Assembly (NCBI GenBank): GCA_013397795.1
Contig: VZTJ01000577.1
Location: 1-64,000 of the forward strand
Direction: 5' to 3'
Length of the DNA stretch: 64,000 bases
Origin: Orthonyx spaldingii
Taxonomy: Eukaryota > Chordata > Aves > Passeriformes > Orthonychidae
Positions 24,738 to 37,800 of this stretch are shown one piece after another. How positions within the stretch are numbered: the first letter of the stretch is position 1; every line of letters begins with the position of its first letter. The translations under genes were made by a program, and so were the position numbers. A model generated the notes under the pieces. The model saw nothing but the letters and a program-made list of their open reading frames with translations, was not told the origin of the DNA and ran no database searches.

Positions 24738-24849
24738 TCATTCAAGTCCAAAGGTGCTAGTTTCTTCAACAGCTGTCAGCAGCTTTTCATACAGCATAGA
24801 ATATGAGGGGTAAGGTGGAAGATCCAAACGGTTGAAACATGTGTGTGCC
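24738..24849 (-). CDS. HECW1: HECW1 terminal coding exon with catalytic cysteine
   Basis: The last exon of the HECW1 E3 ligase encodes 36 residues from A-H-T-C-F-N-R-L-D-L to F-G-L-E, followed by TGA at 24,738-24,740. The cysteine in H-T-C-F-N is the HECT active site that accepts ubiquitin from E2 as a thioester. It lies 32 residues before the C-terminus, the same spacing as human Cys1574 of 1606. The acceptor is TTTTGCAG, and the first G completes an arginine codon begun in the previous exon. P-S-Y-S-M-L favours HECW1 over HECW2, which has P-S-F-S. The reading frame is intact. Confidence 0.97.
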
Positions 24850-25599
24850 CTGCAAAAGGAAAATACATGTTAAGCTTAATCTAAAAAACTTGAAAAAATA
24901 AGAATTGAGAAAACTAGCTCCTACTGAGACTCAAGGCATTCACAAGTTCACTCAAAATAAACTCTTGAATTCCACCAAAGCATGAGGTACTGAAATGTAT
25001 GTGCACATACACATGAGCACTTCCTATAGAAGACACAAGCTAAGTATCAACATAACACCTGATACCCCTGCTTCAGATGTTGCAGAGATCTCCATGGAGA
25101 AGAGTGCTGGAGGTCACTGAGAAGCTGGGGTTTAGGGCCTGATAGAGAAGTTCACTGCTATAATTTTGGTTGCTTCAAGATTTTTTTAAAAAATGGCACT
25201 CATCTGTACATCCAGCATGAACTGGATAAGTTTTGCACCAGTGGACAAACACAATGTGATGGACTATAGTGACAGGATGGGCTCAGCATGTGTTTGCAGT
25301 GAGGCAGGCCTGACTGCTAAAAGACCACTCAGGGATCTGCTAATTGAGGAAGGAAGGCTGCTGAAAATATTCCTGCAAGTCAGCTGTTGGCCATCTGCTG
25401 CAAGTCTGGCCTTAAACGTTATTTATTTGTAGTACCCAAGACAAAAGCAAAATGCTCTGTGCAAAGAAAGCTGCAAACTTGATGACCATCTCTTCCCCCA
25501 GTTTTACCATTATATTTACCCGCCATTATATTTACATTGGCAGCACCTTCTAAAGAAGCCATGGAATGGGTTCCATGCGTGCCTTCACCGTGTTGCAGC

Positions 25600-25705
25600 T
25601 TTTCTGGCATCAGCAATTAGACCCAGAGGCAGACAGCACTTCACTGTGTGAGGTGCTATACAAACGTGGAGTAAAGAAACAGTCCCTGCCCCAACCGTTC
25701 CGTCA
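25600..25705. repeat. Ancient amniote interspersed repeat fragment
   Basis: The sequence around GAGGTGCTATACAAACGTGG and AGAAACAGTCCCTGCCCCA resembles the 3' portion of old L3/CR1-type elements and their derived SINEs, which are shared across amniotes. It is diverged and short. The family name needs a repeat-library search. Confidence 0.45.
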
Positions 25706-28700
25706 TTTCAACTGGCTGAGAAACTGCACAGCTCATTCAACAAATGGACGTGGGAAGGACACATTTTTGGTAAAATAGTTTCGCGTTTTTTCAATCATCT
25801 TAGAATTTTGCATGATGCTAGCAATATTTCTATTTCCTCTTGCACACTCCGATAAATGTGAATTGACAAATCTGTACAGAAAGAAATGTAGTCTCAATGG
25901 CTAGCAATGTCTAAGCTTCTGGCCCCTAGTATTTTTAGAAGCCATGGAGTTGTTTTACTACTAGCTCTTCTATCTCATACTTTAACTCAATGCTATTTCT
26001 GTTAAACTGAAGCAGCAGAGCTATCTTCGAGCAGACTACATGAAGCCATGCTAGTTATCTCTTAGGCCACCCACAAAGTGGGGAAGACACAATCCTAGTA
26101 GATGGGCTGGCCTGAGACTTCTAGATTCAGAGGGAGAGTTTTATCAAGCACCAGTGGTGAATCATTAAAAGCAATCAGGCAATCGAAATAGCCAGAGGCA
26201 CGTAATCTTCACTGCAGTAAAGAATTTCAATTAGGAGAGCTTTTATCATCCTTTTCCCCCTTATGAATGAAGATTTGTTAGCTGGTCAGTTTCAGAAGAT
26301 AATACAACAAACACAGAATTTGTGGAAATGAGCTGGGAACACTTGAGTTAGTGAAAAAGGAACATTAATAAAGCCATTATTTAATTAATCTCTTGAAATG
26401 AAACATGGCAGCTCATGTGTATTATCCATGGGTAGCCCTGCACTGTTTATTGCTAATCTCAGCAATCTTTGGCAACATAAGTTGTTTCTACAATCCATTG
26501 CCAATATGTATCAACCACTGGTAGTTAATTAACAGAAGGATTCTTGTAGTCCACGCAGAACATGTTTATCACAGGCAAGACAGCCCCATACAGAGACAGC
26601 CAGTCCTGAGGAGCTCAGTGGCTGGGCTCCAGAACTGGAAGCAGAACAGCCATGGTGGCTCAGGCGTGGATTCTGCTAATGTAGTTTTGCAGGACCAGAC
26701 CTCTGTATGGTACTCAACCGTGGCACATTTAACTGTTTGAGACAACAGCATCTCAGATATTGCTGTTGTGCATCCTATCGTGTGGTATGGATGTACCCAC
26801 AGCCACTGACTCTGGAGTTTACTTTCTTGCAGACCTTTATCTTGACTGATCATTACCCATCTGATTTCACTCTGGTTATGAAACAACCTTGCAATGCTGT
26901 TGACTTTTAGTCATCCTTGACCTAGTCAAACTCAGAAAAAAGATCAATTCCTTTTTTTACTATGAGGTTTATGGATGTAGGCTCTTCTATAGACAGTCTC
27001 AAGGAATTTATTGCGGGGAGCAAAGAAAGGAAAAAAGTTCATGTGTCTAGAAACACTGAAACATTTTGCCATGCAACACTCTTGTATTCCAGTTCAACAA
27101 CTTCACAGAAAAAAATCCTTACACTTCAGAAAAAGGTCATCAAATTTGAAATGAAAACAGCATTTCGGGAGCACTGTCCAGGTTAGGTTTACACTTCTAC
27201 CTACTTATAGTGCAAAACACAATTCACTGCTAAGGGCAAAACTTGAGTTCATATTCTGGTTTGTGAAACTAATGTGGATCTATTGCAACCCCAATGATGC
27301 CTGTGAGGCCCACTCAATCTTACATAATTACATGTAAAACTGTCTGGTTTACATCATATATTGTGCAATACTGCAGTACACAGGGCAATTAGGAGTCAGT
27401 GATACTTTCCATAATACCCACTCTTGTCTAACTGTGCCCCATCCTCCAAAGGGGTAAATTCCTCCTGAATCGTGTTGGCCTCCTACTACTGATCCCAGTG
27501 AGAGTGACTACAGTAAGGATAATCCAGGGAACACTTGCTGCACATATTGGGGTGAAAACATTACATCAGTAGTGCAAGAAGGGTCACAGCAATGAGAAAA
27601 TATTTCTTCCCTTGATTTAAGCCTCCTACCACATAAGCCTGCTGACATTTGAGAGGGTGTTCAGGGAATGAAAGGCCTGGAATAAGAATTATACTGGTAA
27701 GAGCTTTTATGGGAAGGGTTCTGGCTTCTCCAGAAGAAAATGCAAGATAAAGTAATGTAAACCAACTCTGACCCTCATATGCCCTTATTCTCCAGTAAGT
27801 TAAGCAGTAAATGGATCACTTAAAATTTCATTCTTCCTGGCAGGCTGTCTTTATTGCTTAATGTGATTTTGGTGAGCTTGAACTTTTAATATTGCTCATT
27901 GTTCACAGTGGTCTGCTATTTCTTTTCGTCTATGAATTCTTTCTAAAAATCATGAGTATAAGCTTTTAAAATTTTTGCATTCTTCTTTTCTTTGTCACTT
28001 CCTTTATTCCCCATAAAGATGAGAATTCCAAGGCAGTAAAAGTGGGCACAGAACCCCCTCCTATCTTAATTATATTTTGAACCTATCTACTAAAGTAAGA
28101 CTTGCATTCTAACATAAACATGCCTGTCAGGCAGAAACTGGGCAGTTCTCCTTTCCACCTTGCTTTTGTTAAATGAACCCACAAACCCCTCTTTATCAAT
28201 CTCAGAATCCACAGGTAGCAGCTTTTGTTGCTTTTGCCTATAAGAAGGAACACTTATATGCTGTCTGGGAATCTGTGTTTAATAGATGAATGTAGATTTG
28301 TAGCTGATATTGCTGTTGTATTTGAAAAAAGAAGAAAGAGAAGAATGACGGGATATAAGGAAAGGTAAGAGACAGCAAAGCCCATGCACTCAGTCCATTG
28401 TGAAAGAAGGAACTTATGAGAATAAAGTTCTTTGTAAACACACACAATCTTTAAAAAAATTATTATGTGGGATTCTGTGGTGATTAAGTACTTGATAGCT
28501 AATAGAGAGGAAGAGAATTCTCTTACAAAAGATGGGATATTCACTAGCACTGCTAATCTCTATCATACATAACACACACTACACTCCTGAATGAAAATCT
28601 CTTCTAATAAAAGGGTAGTTGCATTTCAGCACTGTTGGGAAAAGTGATCTCATTGAGTCAAATGTGATTATTTGGATCCTTGGGACACACACTGAGGTCT

Positions 28701-30738
28701 TTACTTACTTGATACTCAAACAGACATAATCTTGGAGCTGGCAGGAATTTTTGCCAGCTGAGGAGTGCAACCACAAGGTGGGACAGTGGCATTTGTAAGC
28801 ACCGAACACATTTGCCAACTGAGGATTTAAAAAGGCTGAACTGTTGCCTCCTATAGCTACAGTAGAAAGCACTGATAGTTCTTAGCACAGGTCTGTTTTG
28901 GGCCAGGAGTTCTGCTCCCATAGTACCAGATGAAGCTATGTTATTCCAGCTAGAAAACCAGTGGCTTTTCATTAATGTTTGGCGGGGAACAATAATCCAT
29001 TCTTGCAGAACTACTACAAAAACTGATTCCATTTAAAGGCCTGCATGACCCAGAGGAGGTGAAGAGAGGTTTCCTGCTTCAGAAGAGGCTATAGCTGCAA
29101 GAATTCTCCAACCATCTCTACTCAGGCAACCAGTTAAATGTGTAACATCTTCATTTTAGGGTAAAGCTTTGCATATTACATAGGAAGAGTAAAACTCAAC
29201 CTTGATGAACAAGTGATTGAACCTGCTATTTTATATGAGAAGCTACACCAGTTTGGAAGAACCCGTGATGCAGATTTACACTGACAGATCTGCAAAGCTG
29301 CCAGTCTCTTTGGAACCTGCTTTAGGGTTGTCATCTGGAGATCTGCGATTAGAGCAGCATCTCTGAGCTGTATGGTACCTCAGCTTTATAACATATGTGA
29401 TCTCAAAAGTAAATATAAATAGGAATAATGTGTCTGGCACATGTGCACACTCCAGAAATAAAATACGGGAGTAATCTTACTCTTCTTTGTCTTAGATGAA
29501 CACATTATACCCCAATTACCCTGTTCATGCAGGGCACTGGTACTAATGAACAAATCCACCAATTTAAAATGAAGTTACTGGATGTTTAACATTCATGAAA
29601 AGATCTTGCTTATCCTCAGTGCTTTCAAGAAGCACTCTAAGTGTCATGTATTAGCGGTTGTTCTTTGAAAAGTGTTTCATTTTAGAAATTTACACCATGC
29701 CTTTTTTCTGGGCATGCCATGTTGCTGTTGCAAGTGCAAACAGCACTAAATGATCTAGTTTGGGTGCTAGCACATCTTTGCTTACCATAAGCAAAAGGTA
29801 GTTGCATGCTCCATTGCCAAAGTGTAAGGACAGGATGTAAGGGAGATTTGCCTAACTACTTCAGCCACCTGGAGCAGAAGTAAGGGAATAAAGAAAGAGT
29901 CATTCACTCTCCTGATAGAGCTAAAAGTTCTCAACACTTTGTACAGCAGTTAAGAGTGAAAAAGGGATTTGTTGTGGTTTACTGTAAACAACTAAATTTA
30001 GTTACACTCATGTCACAGGGCTAAAAGGCTGACAGGATATGACACATGACTTTTTTTTAGCCCATAAGTCTTAAGTCTCTAAACAAATCCAAATAAACAT
30101 GGGCAAATCATAATCATGTATTTAAAAAACAAGTTTTAAATAATACTTATTTAGTTGCTTAACTAAGGATTTAGGGAACCTCCAGGTTCAGTCTGTGTGT
30201 TTTACACATTTCTTAGCACTGTGTTTACTTGGCAGCACCCCATAATTTTATAAAAATGCAGGCAATAGTTCACAGTGATCAAGCTGTGTTTATTCTCCAT
30301 GAGCAAGTATTGTTTCTTTCTCCCCTGGCTAAAATGAGTGCAGAGCTCTAAGACTTCTAAAAAGTGCTACCAACTTTCACCTGTAGAGGAGGCCTCTTTC
30401 AGGGAGAGCAACTCATTCAGAGATCAGCAGACAAACATAAAATCCTTAACGTGAATATCTCGGGGCTAACTGAATCTGGGTCAGAAGTAATGCCTAGGGT
30501 CACAAAGAAAGTTAAGCAGAGCATAAAGCGGCCAATTACCTTTTCAGAACTTGATGGGTCAGCCCAGGGCATTTTCTGTGCATGCACCAAGGTCCACCCT
30601 CCCCTCTCACCCCTTTCCATCCCAGGAGTGCAAAGAGAGCTCTACAGAAATGCTGCAGAGTCTGTGACTGCTGGCTGCTGACTGTCTATAGGCAGGAATG
30701 TCCTCGGTAAACAATGAAACCCTTACATAGAACCTGAC

Positions 30739-30756
30739 TATATATATGTATATATA
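30739..30756. repeat. (TA)n simple repeat with one G
   Basis: An alternating TATATATATGTATATATA tract in the last HECW1 intron, nearly self-complementary. Confidence 0.9.
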
Positions 30757-32329
30757 CACTGCAAAAGGAGGATCTTGACTACAAATAGCAAACTGTTGCT
30801 TTCAGGCTTTCTTACCACATTGCTGGCTGAAGCTCAGAGGTCATGAGTCATCTTACTGACCTTTACATGTTTTCATCTGGTTCTAAATCTCAGTGCACAC
30901 ATCTAACTTTGTGTAGGCTCTAGCTCTCCATATAATCTCTGTAGAGTCTTTATGGTAGATGGACATAAATCAAAATGTACCAGCTGTGACTCAGCTGAAC
31001 TATTTCAAAAGTCTGTGTTCAGGGGAGATGAATTGTTCCTTAAAAACACTTACTCCCATTTCCTGACCTTAGAGGGAGTCCACATAAGATGTCAGCTCTG
31101 AATGCCAACTGACATAGTGCCCTGGGTCCAGTTTCTGCATCTTCCCACTGCATAAACATGGGCTTGGGCAGGCTTGAACTGAGAGGGTGTCCAGATTTGG
31201 ACTTTCCCCTCTCCAGAGGACTCCAGAGGTTTGCTCAAGTCCATGTCTCATAGTATGTTTCTGGGTAAACAACACAGAGAGCATGTAATGAGCAAACTGG
31301 ACCAGATCCTTTGTTAATTGATTGTCCGACCATATTCGCAAGGTCTATGAGATGAAATTTTTGCTCTGTCCCATAAAAGTGGCCTCCTTTGGAGTGTAGC
31401 TGAAAGCAAAGGATAAGGGCAGGAAGAAAGCATCCTTTGGAGGGCAAATGTGATGTAAAAAGGGCCACTGTAGCAAAAGTATCTCAGAGGCACTGAAATG
31501 CTCTGTAATCCCAATGGGGCAGAGCCTCAGGCAACTGTCAGGACATTCAAGAAAAGGTGACTCACTTCAGTAAGGAAGGATAAGTGCTGGTCACCCATGA
31601 AGTGCTAAAGCAGAACTCAAAGCTGAATCCATCACTGGCTGTTCCACAGCTCTCTTGGGTGGCCTGAGGCAAGTCCACCCCTTTGTGCCCCTGTCCCTTT
31701 GTCCCGAAAAGGAAGATGATATTCCCCTTCTTCAGGAAGAACTGCCAAGTCTGTTGATTCTGTATAACATTATAGCTCATTTGCTCCTAGTTGGCTGACT
31801 GAATTAGATGCAACAAGTTAGATATTATCACCATATGGTCTGAAGTTCCATCACTAAGCCTCTTCACTACAAAAACGTAGAACCATCAGACCAAATGAAG
31901 GGATTACACTCAGGTCTCTAGCCAAAACTCAGAGACAGATTTTGGCGTTCATGTCTCTGTAAATTCACAAGTATTTTTACTAGCACGTTGGAAGTGAAGG
32001 GAACAGAATCTGTTGACAGGCTCCTACTGGTCTGAATCTGCTCTAGAATCAAAATAAGAGAACTAGGTTTGACCTATGGAAATTTTTATTTTAACCATTT
32101 CCAAGGATTCCAAGTCGTTTAAATTGAGCCTGCAAATCAAAAAGGCAGCAAAAGAAAACACTTTTCTCTGAATGTAATTACAGAACAACAAACTGATAAT
32201 TGCTTCTTTGTTGTTTTTTTTTAGGTGTCCTTACTGTATTCATTAACTGGCAGAGAGATGCAATGAATGTTTCCCACAGGCCTATGTTTCCCACAGCAGT
32301 TCTGGTACCAAGTCCTGGTTGGGACATAC

Positions 32330-32528
32330 CTTGGGAGGGAGGTTATTTTCCCCCATTTCTCTATACAGAAGCGCCGCAGGCCGTTGCTCCCTCGGAGAGC
32401 AGCAAAACCCTCGTAGGGCACACTTGACGTTCCTGTGACGAACTGCAACAAGCGCAGCCTCTGCTCGTTGTTAAACCTCTCCACGGCTGCCCAGAACCAC
32501 CGTATCACTATGTGTCCATCATGGTAAC
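32330..32528 (-). CDS. HECW1: HECW1 exon, HECT C-lobe
   Basis: This exon encodes about 66 residues: Y-H-D-G-H-I-V-I-R-W-F-W, then R-L-R-L-L-Q-F-V-T-G-T-S-S-V-P, then K-W-G-K-I-T-S-L-P plus a split arginine codon. It forms most of the mobile C-lobe of the HECT domain, which carries ubiquitin with the next exon. CTTGCTGTAG precedes it and AAG|GTATGT follows. G-F-A-A-L-R-G-S-N-G-L-R-R-F-C-I is the HECW1 form; HECW2 has S-L and G-P-R-R-F-C-V. Retention of the intron would add a short unrelated tail and stop near 32,221. Confidence 0.97.
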
Positions 32529-33783
32529 CTACAGCAAGCAAGAGAAATTGAAATCACTCCTTCCCAACTGGGAAGTGCAACACTGAAATATGTTCCCATT
32601 AGCATGGGGCAAGAGATCTCCTACTGGAAAGATCCTGGCCTAACAACGTATCTTGTTCTTCATGAGCAGTAGGTTCCAGCTTCCATTTGGTCCTGGCTGT
32701 GGATACTATAATATCACTAACTCATTTCAGACTCTGAAACTCAAATATATACTTGAGGTACACTGGTCTCTCAAAAATCTCTTGGCAAGAACTGGGGTTA
32801 CGTGCATGAGATATTAAAGACCAACTGCAATATGCCACACAGTGTGAGTCTTAACGACTTAACAATTTCTGGTTCCCAAGTAAATTCTCTTTTGGATTGC
32901 AATAGTGTTCGACATACGGAGAGGAGTTTGCTGCCACAAGCCCTTCCCTGGCAGACTTCCCACCTGAGAGGTTCTGTTGCCTTGGTTTGTGCTAGTGAAA
33001 GCCAGCATATACCAGGCTGAATCTGTTTCAAAAGTTAAATAGAAAAATGTAGGAGGAGAATAACTTTGGGGACTAGCTGTGCTTGTGGTAAGCTGGGTAT
33101 TTCAAGGTAACCCAACGGTTGGGCAGTGACCAGCAAAGACTGAAACCTTGTATTTCAGGGGAGGATATGTGAACCTCAGGGACTTTCCACTTGTGTGCAG
33201 AACTGGTGGATTTCACATTTTTCCATCATCCAAGACAGCCTGGATAAATCATTGTTTAAAGCAAAACCAGGCCAAGCAGTAGAGAAGGGAAAAAAGTCCA
33301 ACTTGACATAGTTTAGGCTGAGGGGACAGTTAAGCAAGATCTCTACATTGTTGAAACATAATTGGGAACTGTGAAATTCAGCTCCTGATTTCAGCTCCCT
33401 GCTGAAGCCAGGGGACTTCTGGAACTACTTTCTGTGAGGCCAGGAGTTCAGTCATAGTCATCTTAGATGACTTGTAACTTTTAGATCGAGTTCTGCAAAT
33501 CCTTTTCAGTCCTTAACAGTCAAAAATCCTGCTAAGTCTGCAGGAATTGAATTGATAAAATCTGGGTAGAAATAGCAGAAACAATTCCAGTAGTATAACA
33601 CCATAGCACCTGATCCAAACCTGAGATCTTACTTTTTTTATTTCAGGAGTTATTCTTCACAATAACTTCCTGGACAAAATAGGGCATTTGCCTTAGGAAA
33701 GACAGAAGGAAAAGATGGAGCAAGACTTCCATGTTTTAGACTAAAATAGTCAAGATAACAGCAAATATGAGCAGGCAGTTTAC
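32529..33783 (-). other. HECW1: HECW1 intron between C-lobe and hinge exons
   Basis: Phase-1 intron, donor GAG|GTAAAC and acceptor TGTAG. Ordinary AT-rich sequence; nothing else recognised. Confidence 0.85.
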
Positions 33784-33898
33784 CTCCACGATATTCTGTG
33801 TTGTTCCGCCAGTCACTGAGATCTATTTCTGCAGTGCCAGCTATAACTAACTCCAGTTCTCTGGCATCAAAAACAGAGACAAGCCTGGAGTCTACAAC
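33784..33898 (-). CDS. HECW1: HECW1 exon, end of HECT N-lobe and hinge
   Basis: Thirty-eight codons plus one base read V-V-D-S-R-L-V-S-V-F-D, E-L-E-L-V-I-A-G and D-W-R-N-N-T-E-Y-R-G. By comparison with other HECT structures this ends near the flexible hinge between N- and C-lobes. V-V-D-S is the HECW1 form (HECW2 has V-V-D-A). The acceptor TTTGTTCCAG and donor GAG|GTAAAC are good, and the phase matches both neighbours. Confidence 0.97.
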
Positions 33899-34658
33899 CT
33901 GGAACAAAAAACACTTGTAAGCACAGTTCAGACTGGAAATGAAGCAAAGTCTTATAAACCTATGGTTCTGGTGGCCAGCTCTTTATCCTGCCCAAGTCTG
34001 AATGTTTGCATTCACATATTTGTATATGGTTAGGGAGGGGCAAGAATAGGTGACTACATGGGTTGGTCAGCAAAGCCACAGGTTTTCACTCAGTCCTTAT
34101 AGCAGCTCTGTCAGAAGGATATTCTCAGATCCAGGTCTTCAGCAAAGATAAATTGCAAAATCCAGGGACAACAATGGGACAGCATCCAGGAATACCACCA
34201 GCAAGATAACAGCTTGGACTGCACCCAAGGACTGACTGTCCTGGAATGAATCCCTGAAAATACGGTGTGCTTCATCAGCTTGTCATCAAAGTGTACAATT
34301 CTTCACAATCTTCTTTGTCAGGGACCCCTAACCCTAACCCAAAATCACAACACAGTAGAACAAAATTTGCAAATGCCTACTTCTCTTACTGGGTGAATGG
34401 AAAGCAGTGTCCTTCTTAACTCTTGATCATAAATAATGCTTTATCATATTCAGAAGACATATTTCATTCCTTTCTCCTTTAATGCTAAACATACCATATC
34501 CAAGGTCTCTGTCTCTAGAGATCCAAGAACTACAGTTCCTTGCTGTTTGTGTCTGTTTAGCTATTCTCTAGGGTACCAATGAAACACAGTTTAACCAGGG
34601 GGCTACTCTCACTCAGATGAAGACGGGATGACTATGGAAGCATGACTTTGCTACTCAC
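33899..34658 (-). other. HECW1: HECW1 short intron (0.76 kb)
   Basis: Phase-0 intron. It contains a 15-base CCCTAACCCTAACCC telomere-like motif at 34,326-34,340, too short to mean anything by itself. No other structure was seen. Confidence 0.85.
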
Positions 34659-34805
34659 TTCGTAGAAGCCACGGACCAGGGCCTCTGTTTGCTGAACCAC
34701 TCCTCGTTCCACTCGCCACTTAACCATTCTCTCGATGTATTCTTTTTTGTTCTTTTCTGTCACTGCTGTATTTGCCCCTCCAGATTTCAACTCTCTCTCT
34801 GTCAC
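34659..34805 (-). CDS. HECW1: HECW1 exon, HECT N-lobe
   Basis: Exactly 49 codons, phase 0 at both ends: V-T-E-R-E-L-K-S-G-G-A-N, then E-K-N-K-K-E-Y-I-E-R-M-V-K-W-R, then G-V-V-Q-Q-T-E-A-L and G-F-Y-E. This is the conserved segment in which HECT ligases place basic and aromatic residues ahead of the hinge. V-T-E-R, K-S-G-G and W-R-V-E-R mark HECW1, whereas HECW2 has I-T-E-R, K-P-G-G and W-R-I-E-R. The acceptor is CTCTGTAG and the donor GAA|GTGAGT. A symmetric exon like this could be skipped without a frameshift. Confidence 0.97.
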
Positions 34806-37800
34806 CTACAGAGCAAAGATAAACAGTGGTGTAGCAACATATGGATCATGTTGTGTTTCAAACATGAGATTATCCAAGCAATGGTACAGGAAACGACAGG
34901 ATGGAGAGGCAATCACAGTATTGGAATAGGCAGATTGCTTTGCCAACTGGAAGAGACATCTACTTGTCTCTTAGGCAACAAGTGTCACCCTTCCCCAAGT
35001 GCTAGTAAAAGTGTTTACTCAGAAATGCCAACTGCTAGAGAAAATATAATAAACTGAATACTCCCAATACACTACCTGAAACATGACCTGTACAGCAACC
35101 TTGCACAGATAACAAATAGTCACTGTGGCATTGAGAGTTTTGTATCAGCCACCCAAATCTGAGAAGAGTTTGTACTGTAAATAACTTTATTTTAAGCAAG
35201 AGCTGCAGCATTTCATTGCATTTTAATAGTTAATTTAGTTGGCTTGGGTTACTAAGCCTTGAGATTGAGAAGCAATTTAAGGAGTCAGTCTGGGCGAGCA
35301 CATATTCCTCCTCCCACATAACAGAAAATTGTATTTGTCTTGTAATTATTTTCACATTCAATTTAGTAGACTTAAAAGGAAAATATTTTGCTCTCCTCTT
35401 CAGTTTTCTCCTGCTATAAAATGATGTCCACCACAGGCAGTAAATGAACTGTATGAATACATATTCATTTTTAGTATTAATTATATTATTAGCTATTTAT
35501 TAGCCCAACAGACAGCACACAGCATAGGCAGTATTTAGGTCACTTTACTTGAGGTACCTATTGCAATATTATGAATTAAGAAACATTGACTGAGTCATCT
35601 AATCTGTAGCTTTGTTGAGAAACAGCAGGAACAAGTAAAGCTGGATGGAAGGAGTTAGGAATTTTTAGCTGGTTCAGGTTAAATTCCCAAACATTGCATC
35701 ACCATTATACAAGCAATGCTGCATAGTCCAGAAAGTAAGGCTCTGACCCAGCTGCCATGCTGTATTCTTCAAGGCTGTGATGCATTAAAATACATCTGCA
35801 AAACCAAAGACTAAATGTTGTGTAGCCTTAAGCACGACCGTAAGTCCAGATGTTCAAAGTCGCCTGCAAGACTTCCCACAAACACCTAGAAAACTATTGA
35901 TTTCTTCACCTTCCCATTACCCATATAAATTCAAATACTATTAGTTATCTATAATTGGAGGCTAGCAATTAAGAGCAATGTGTCCCTATTTTGGGGGTTT
36001 TGTTCTTAGAGGCATTAACCGCAGCTGTGAGCTACAATTCAGAATCAGGTTTCAGAGTAGCAAGGAGACATTTCAACCAATCCAGCTCATTTCTTTTACC
36101 TGAGGCGAACAATTGCCAGAGCTCAGAGACAGGCTGTATGCACAAAGAGAGCTCAGAGGAAGGCCTGAAGAACACTTTCTACTGGGTAAAAGCATGAGAA
36201 AGTACTTTGAGTCATGAGCAACTGAAACGTCTCTGTCTTAAAAAGTGAAATTCTCAAATTGTCATTCACTCCCCACCAGTAAAAATGTGTAATGCTGGAT
36301 TTGACACTGCATCACTGCTGTTACAGGAGTGCTCCGGGTTCCAGTATGCAAGAAGGCTGGAATTGATCTGGAGTAAATTCCGATTAAGAAAGTACCAAGA
36401 AAGAAGATTTAGCCTGAAAATCTTAGAAGTTCAATACGCATCAGAGATGAGACAAGAAAGAAGATATGAAAGCAGCAGTGACTGGTCCATAATAAAGTCA
36501 TTGTGGAAGCAGGACATAAGGGTTGTAACCATCTACTATACAGCTTCTCAAGGAGTTGATATATTTTTTGTTTCCCTTACTCGGCCCTTGAAATCCAGCT
36601 TCCCAAATATTAGCAGAGCTCCCACTGTGATCTACACTTGCACGTGTACCAAGCAAAGCAGTGTTCAAATGGCATTTAAGTGGTCAGATACTCCTGGCAT
36701 GGAAGAATATCCAATTATGATCCACCTGTGAGCATAAAATGTGACTGAAATGTCTTTGTTATTTTGCCGTCAGCACTTAGCAAATTTCAGGAGGAAAATC
36801 TTATTTTCACTTAGGACTCTTGGATTCTGACAGTTGTAATTCACAGTGACAACCAATTTTTCCCCCCATCATTAGTTCTAGCAAGGTTAGTGTCCAGTAC
36901 ATAGGAAATAAAGTACTAGACAACAGCATCAAAATCTGGCTTTTAGTGTTCTTTTGCTTTCATACTACAGTATCTACAACAGATTGTGATTTTTTTCTAT
37001 TCTCTTTGGAGCCATCTCTTATTTCCACAACAGACTCCTATGTAACTGTTTTGCTCTTTCCTTTGGGAGAGTATAACAAGTAATTAGTGTGCCAAATGTT
37101 ACCTTCAGATGCATCAGGGCAATTCAGGCTGAGGTTCTTATTCAACTTTGTAGTCTTCCCTTGTAAATACAAACTTGTCTCATCTGCCTTTGTGAATATG
37201 TCTGTATGTTTCTGTCTGTCTTTGTGTATTAGTCTTATGTAGCCATACCTTCCAGGGAAACCACTGTACTGTCAATTCAATGTCATGCAAGCTCTCAGTT
37301 CCAAGTCCATGAAAATCTCCTGCATCTGAATCTGTGGAAAAACAGTGTTATTGTTCCTACAGGGGCTTCCTACTTCACTCCTTCTGCCCCATCCTTTTCA
37401 TCTACCCTTAACTCTGCTCATTGTAACCTTTTACTATATGCAGGCTAAACTCAGCATTTAATATACCCCCTTGAAGCCTTGCTTGCTTTATGTTACTTTC
37501 AAGCTCATAGCTGAGCAGCCTTTTAACTTGCAGGGCTGGAATTCCTCCCCTCAGAAACCAGTCTAACTCCTCCCTAGCTCACTGAACTACCCTAGCTTTG
37601 TGCAAACCCCTCCTGGAAACTTTATTGTCAAGTGCTGAGAGCCATTCTCTGTATATTCCACACGATCTCTCTGCTCCCTTTAATGCTGTGTGTCTGTTCC
37701 TTACAAGTTATCTCCATCCCCTGAGCTTCTGCAGTGCTTGGTGAGCTTGGTTCTTCAGCCTCTCTAGTTTTCAGTATCTCCTTCGAGATCCTTAACCATG

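Larger units (their letters stand above)
24850..32329 (-). other. HECW1: HECW1 last intron (7.5 kb)
   Basis: This intron separates the C-lobe exon from the catalytic-cysteine exon, in phase 2. It contains an ancient-repeat fragment near 25.63-25.70 kb, an AT-rich segment at 26.16-26.54 kb with TTAATTAA-like sites, and a TA-rich simple repeat near 30.74 kb. No other exon or RNA gene was recognised. Confidence 0.85.

Noticed and set aside
34326..34340. CCCTAACCCTAACCC, a telomere-like interstitial motif
   Set aside because: Only two and a half repeat units, inside a HECW1 intron; this is well within chance and does not indicate a fusion or telomere-associated site.
36285..36731. Plus-strand 148-codon frame inside a HECW1 intron
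   Set aside because: Antisense to the gene, no splice structure and no recognisable similarity. Single open frames of this length are expected in tens of kilobases.
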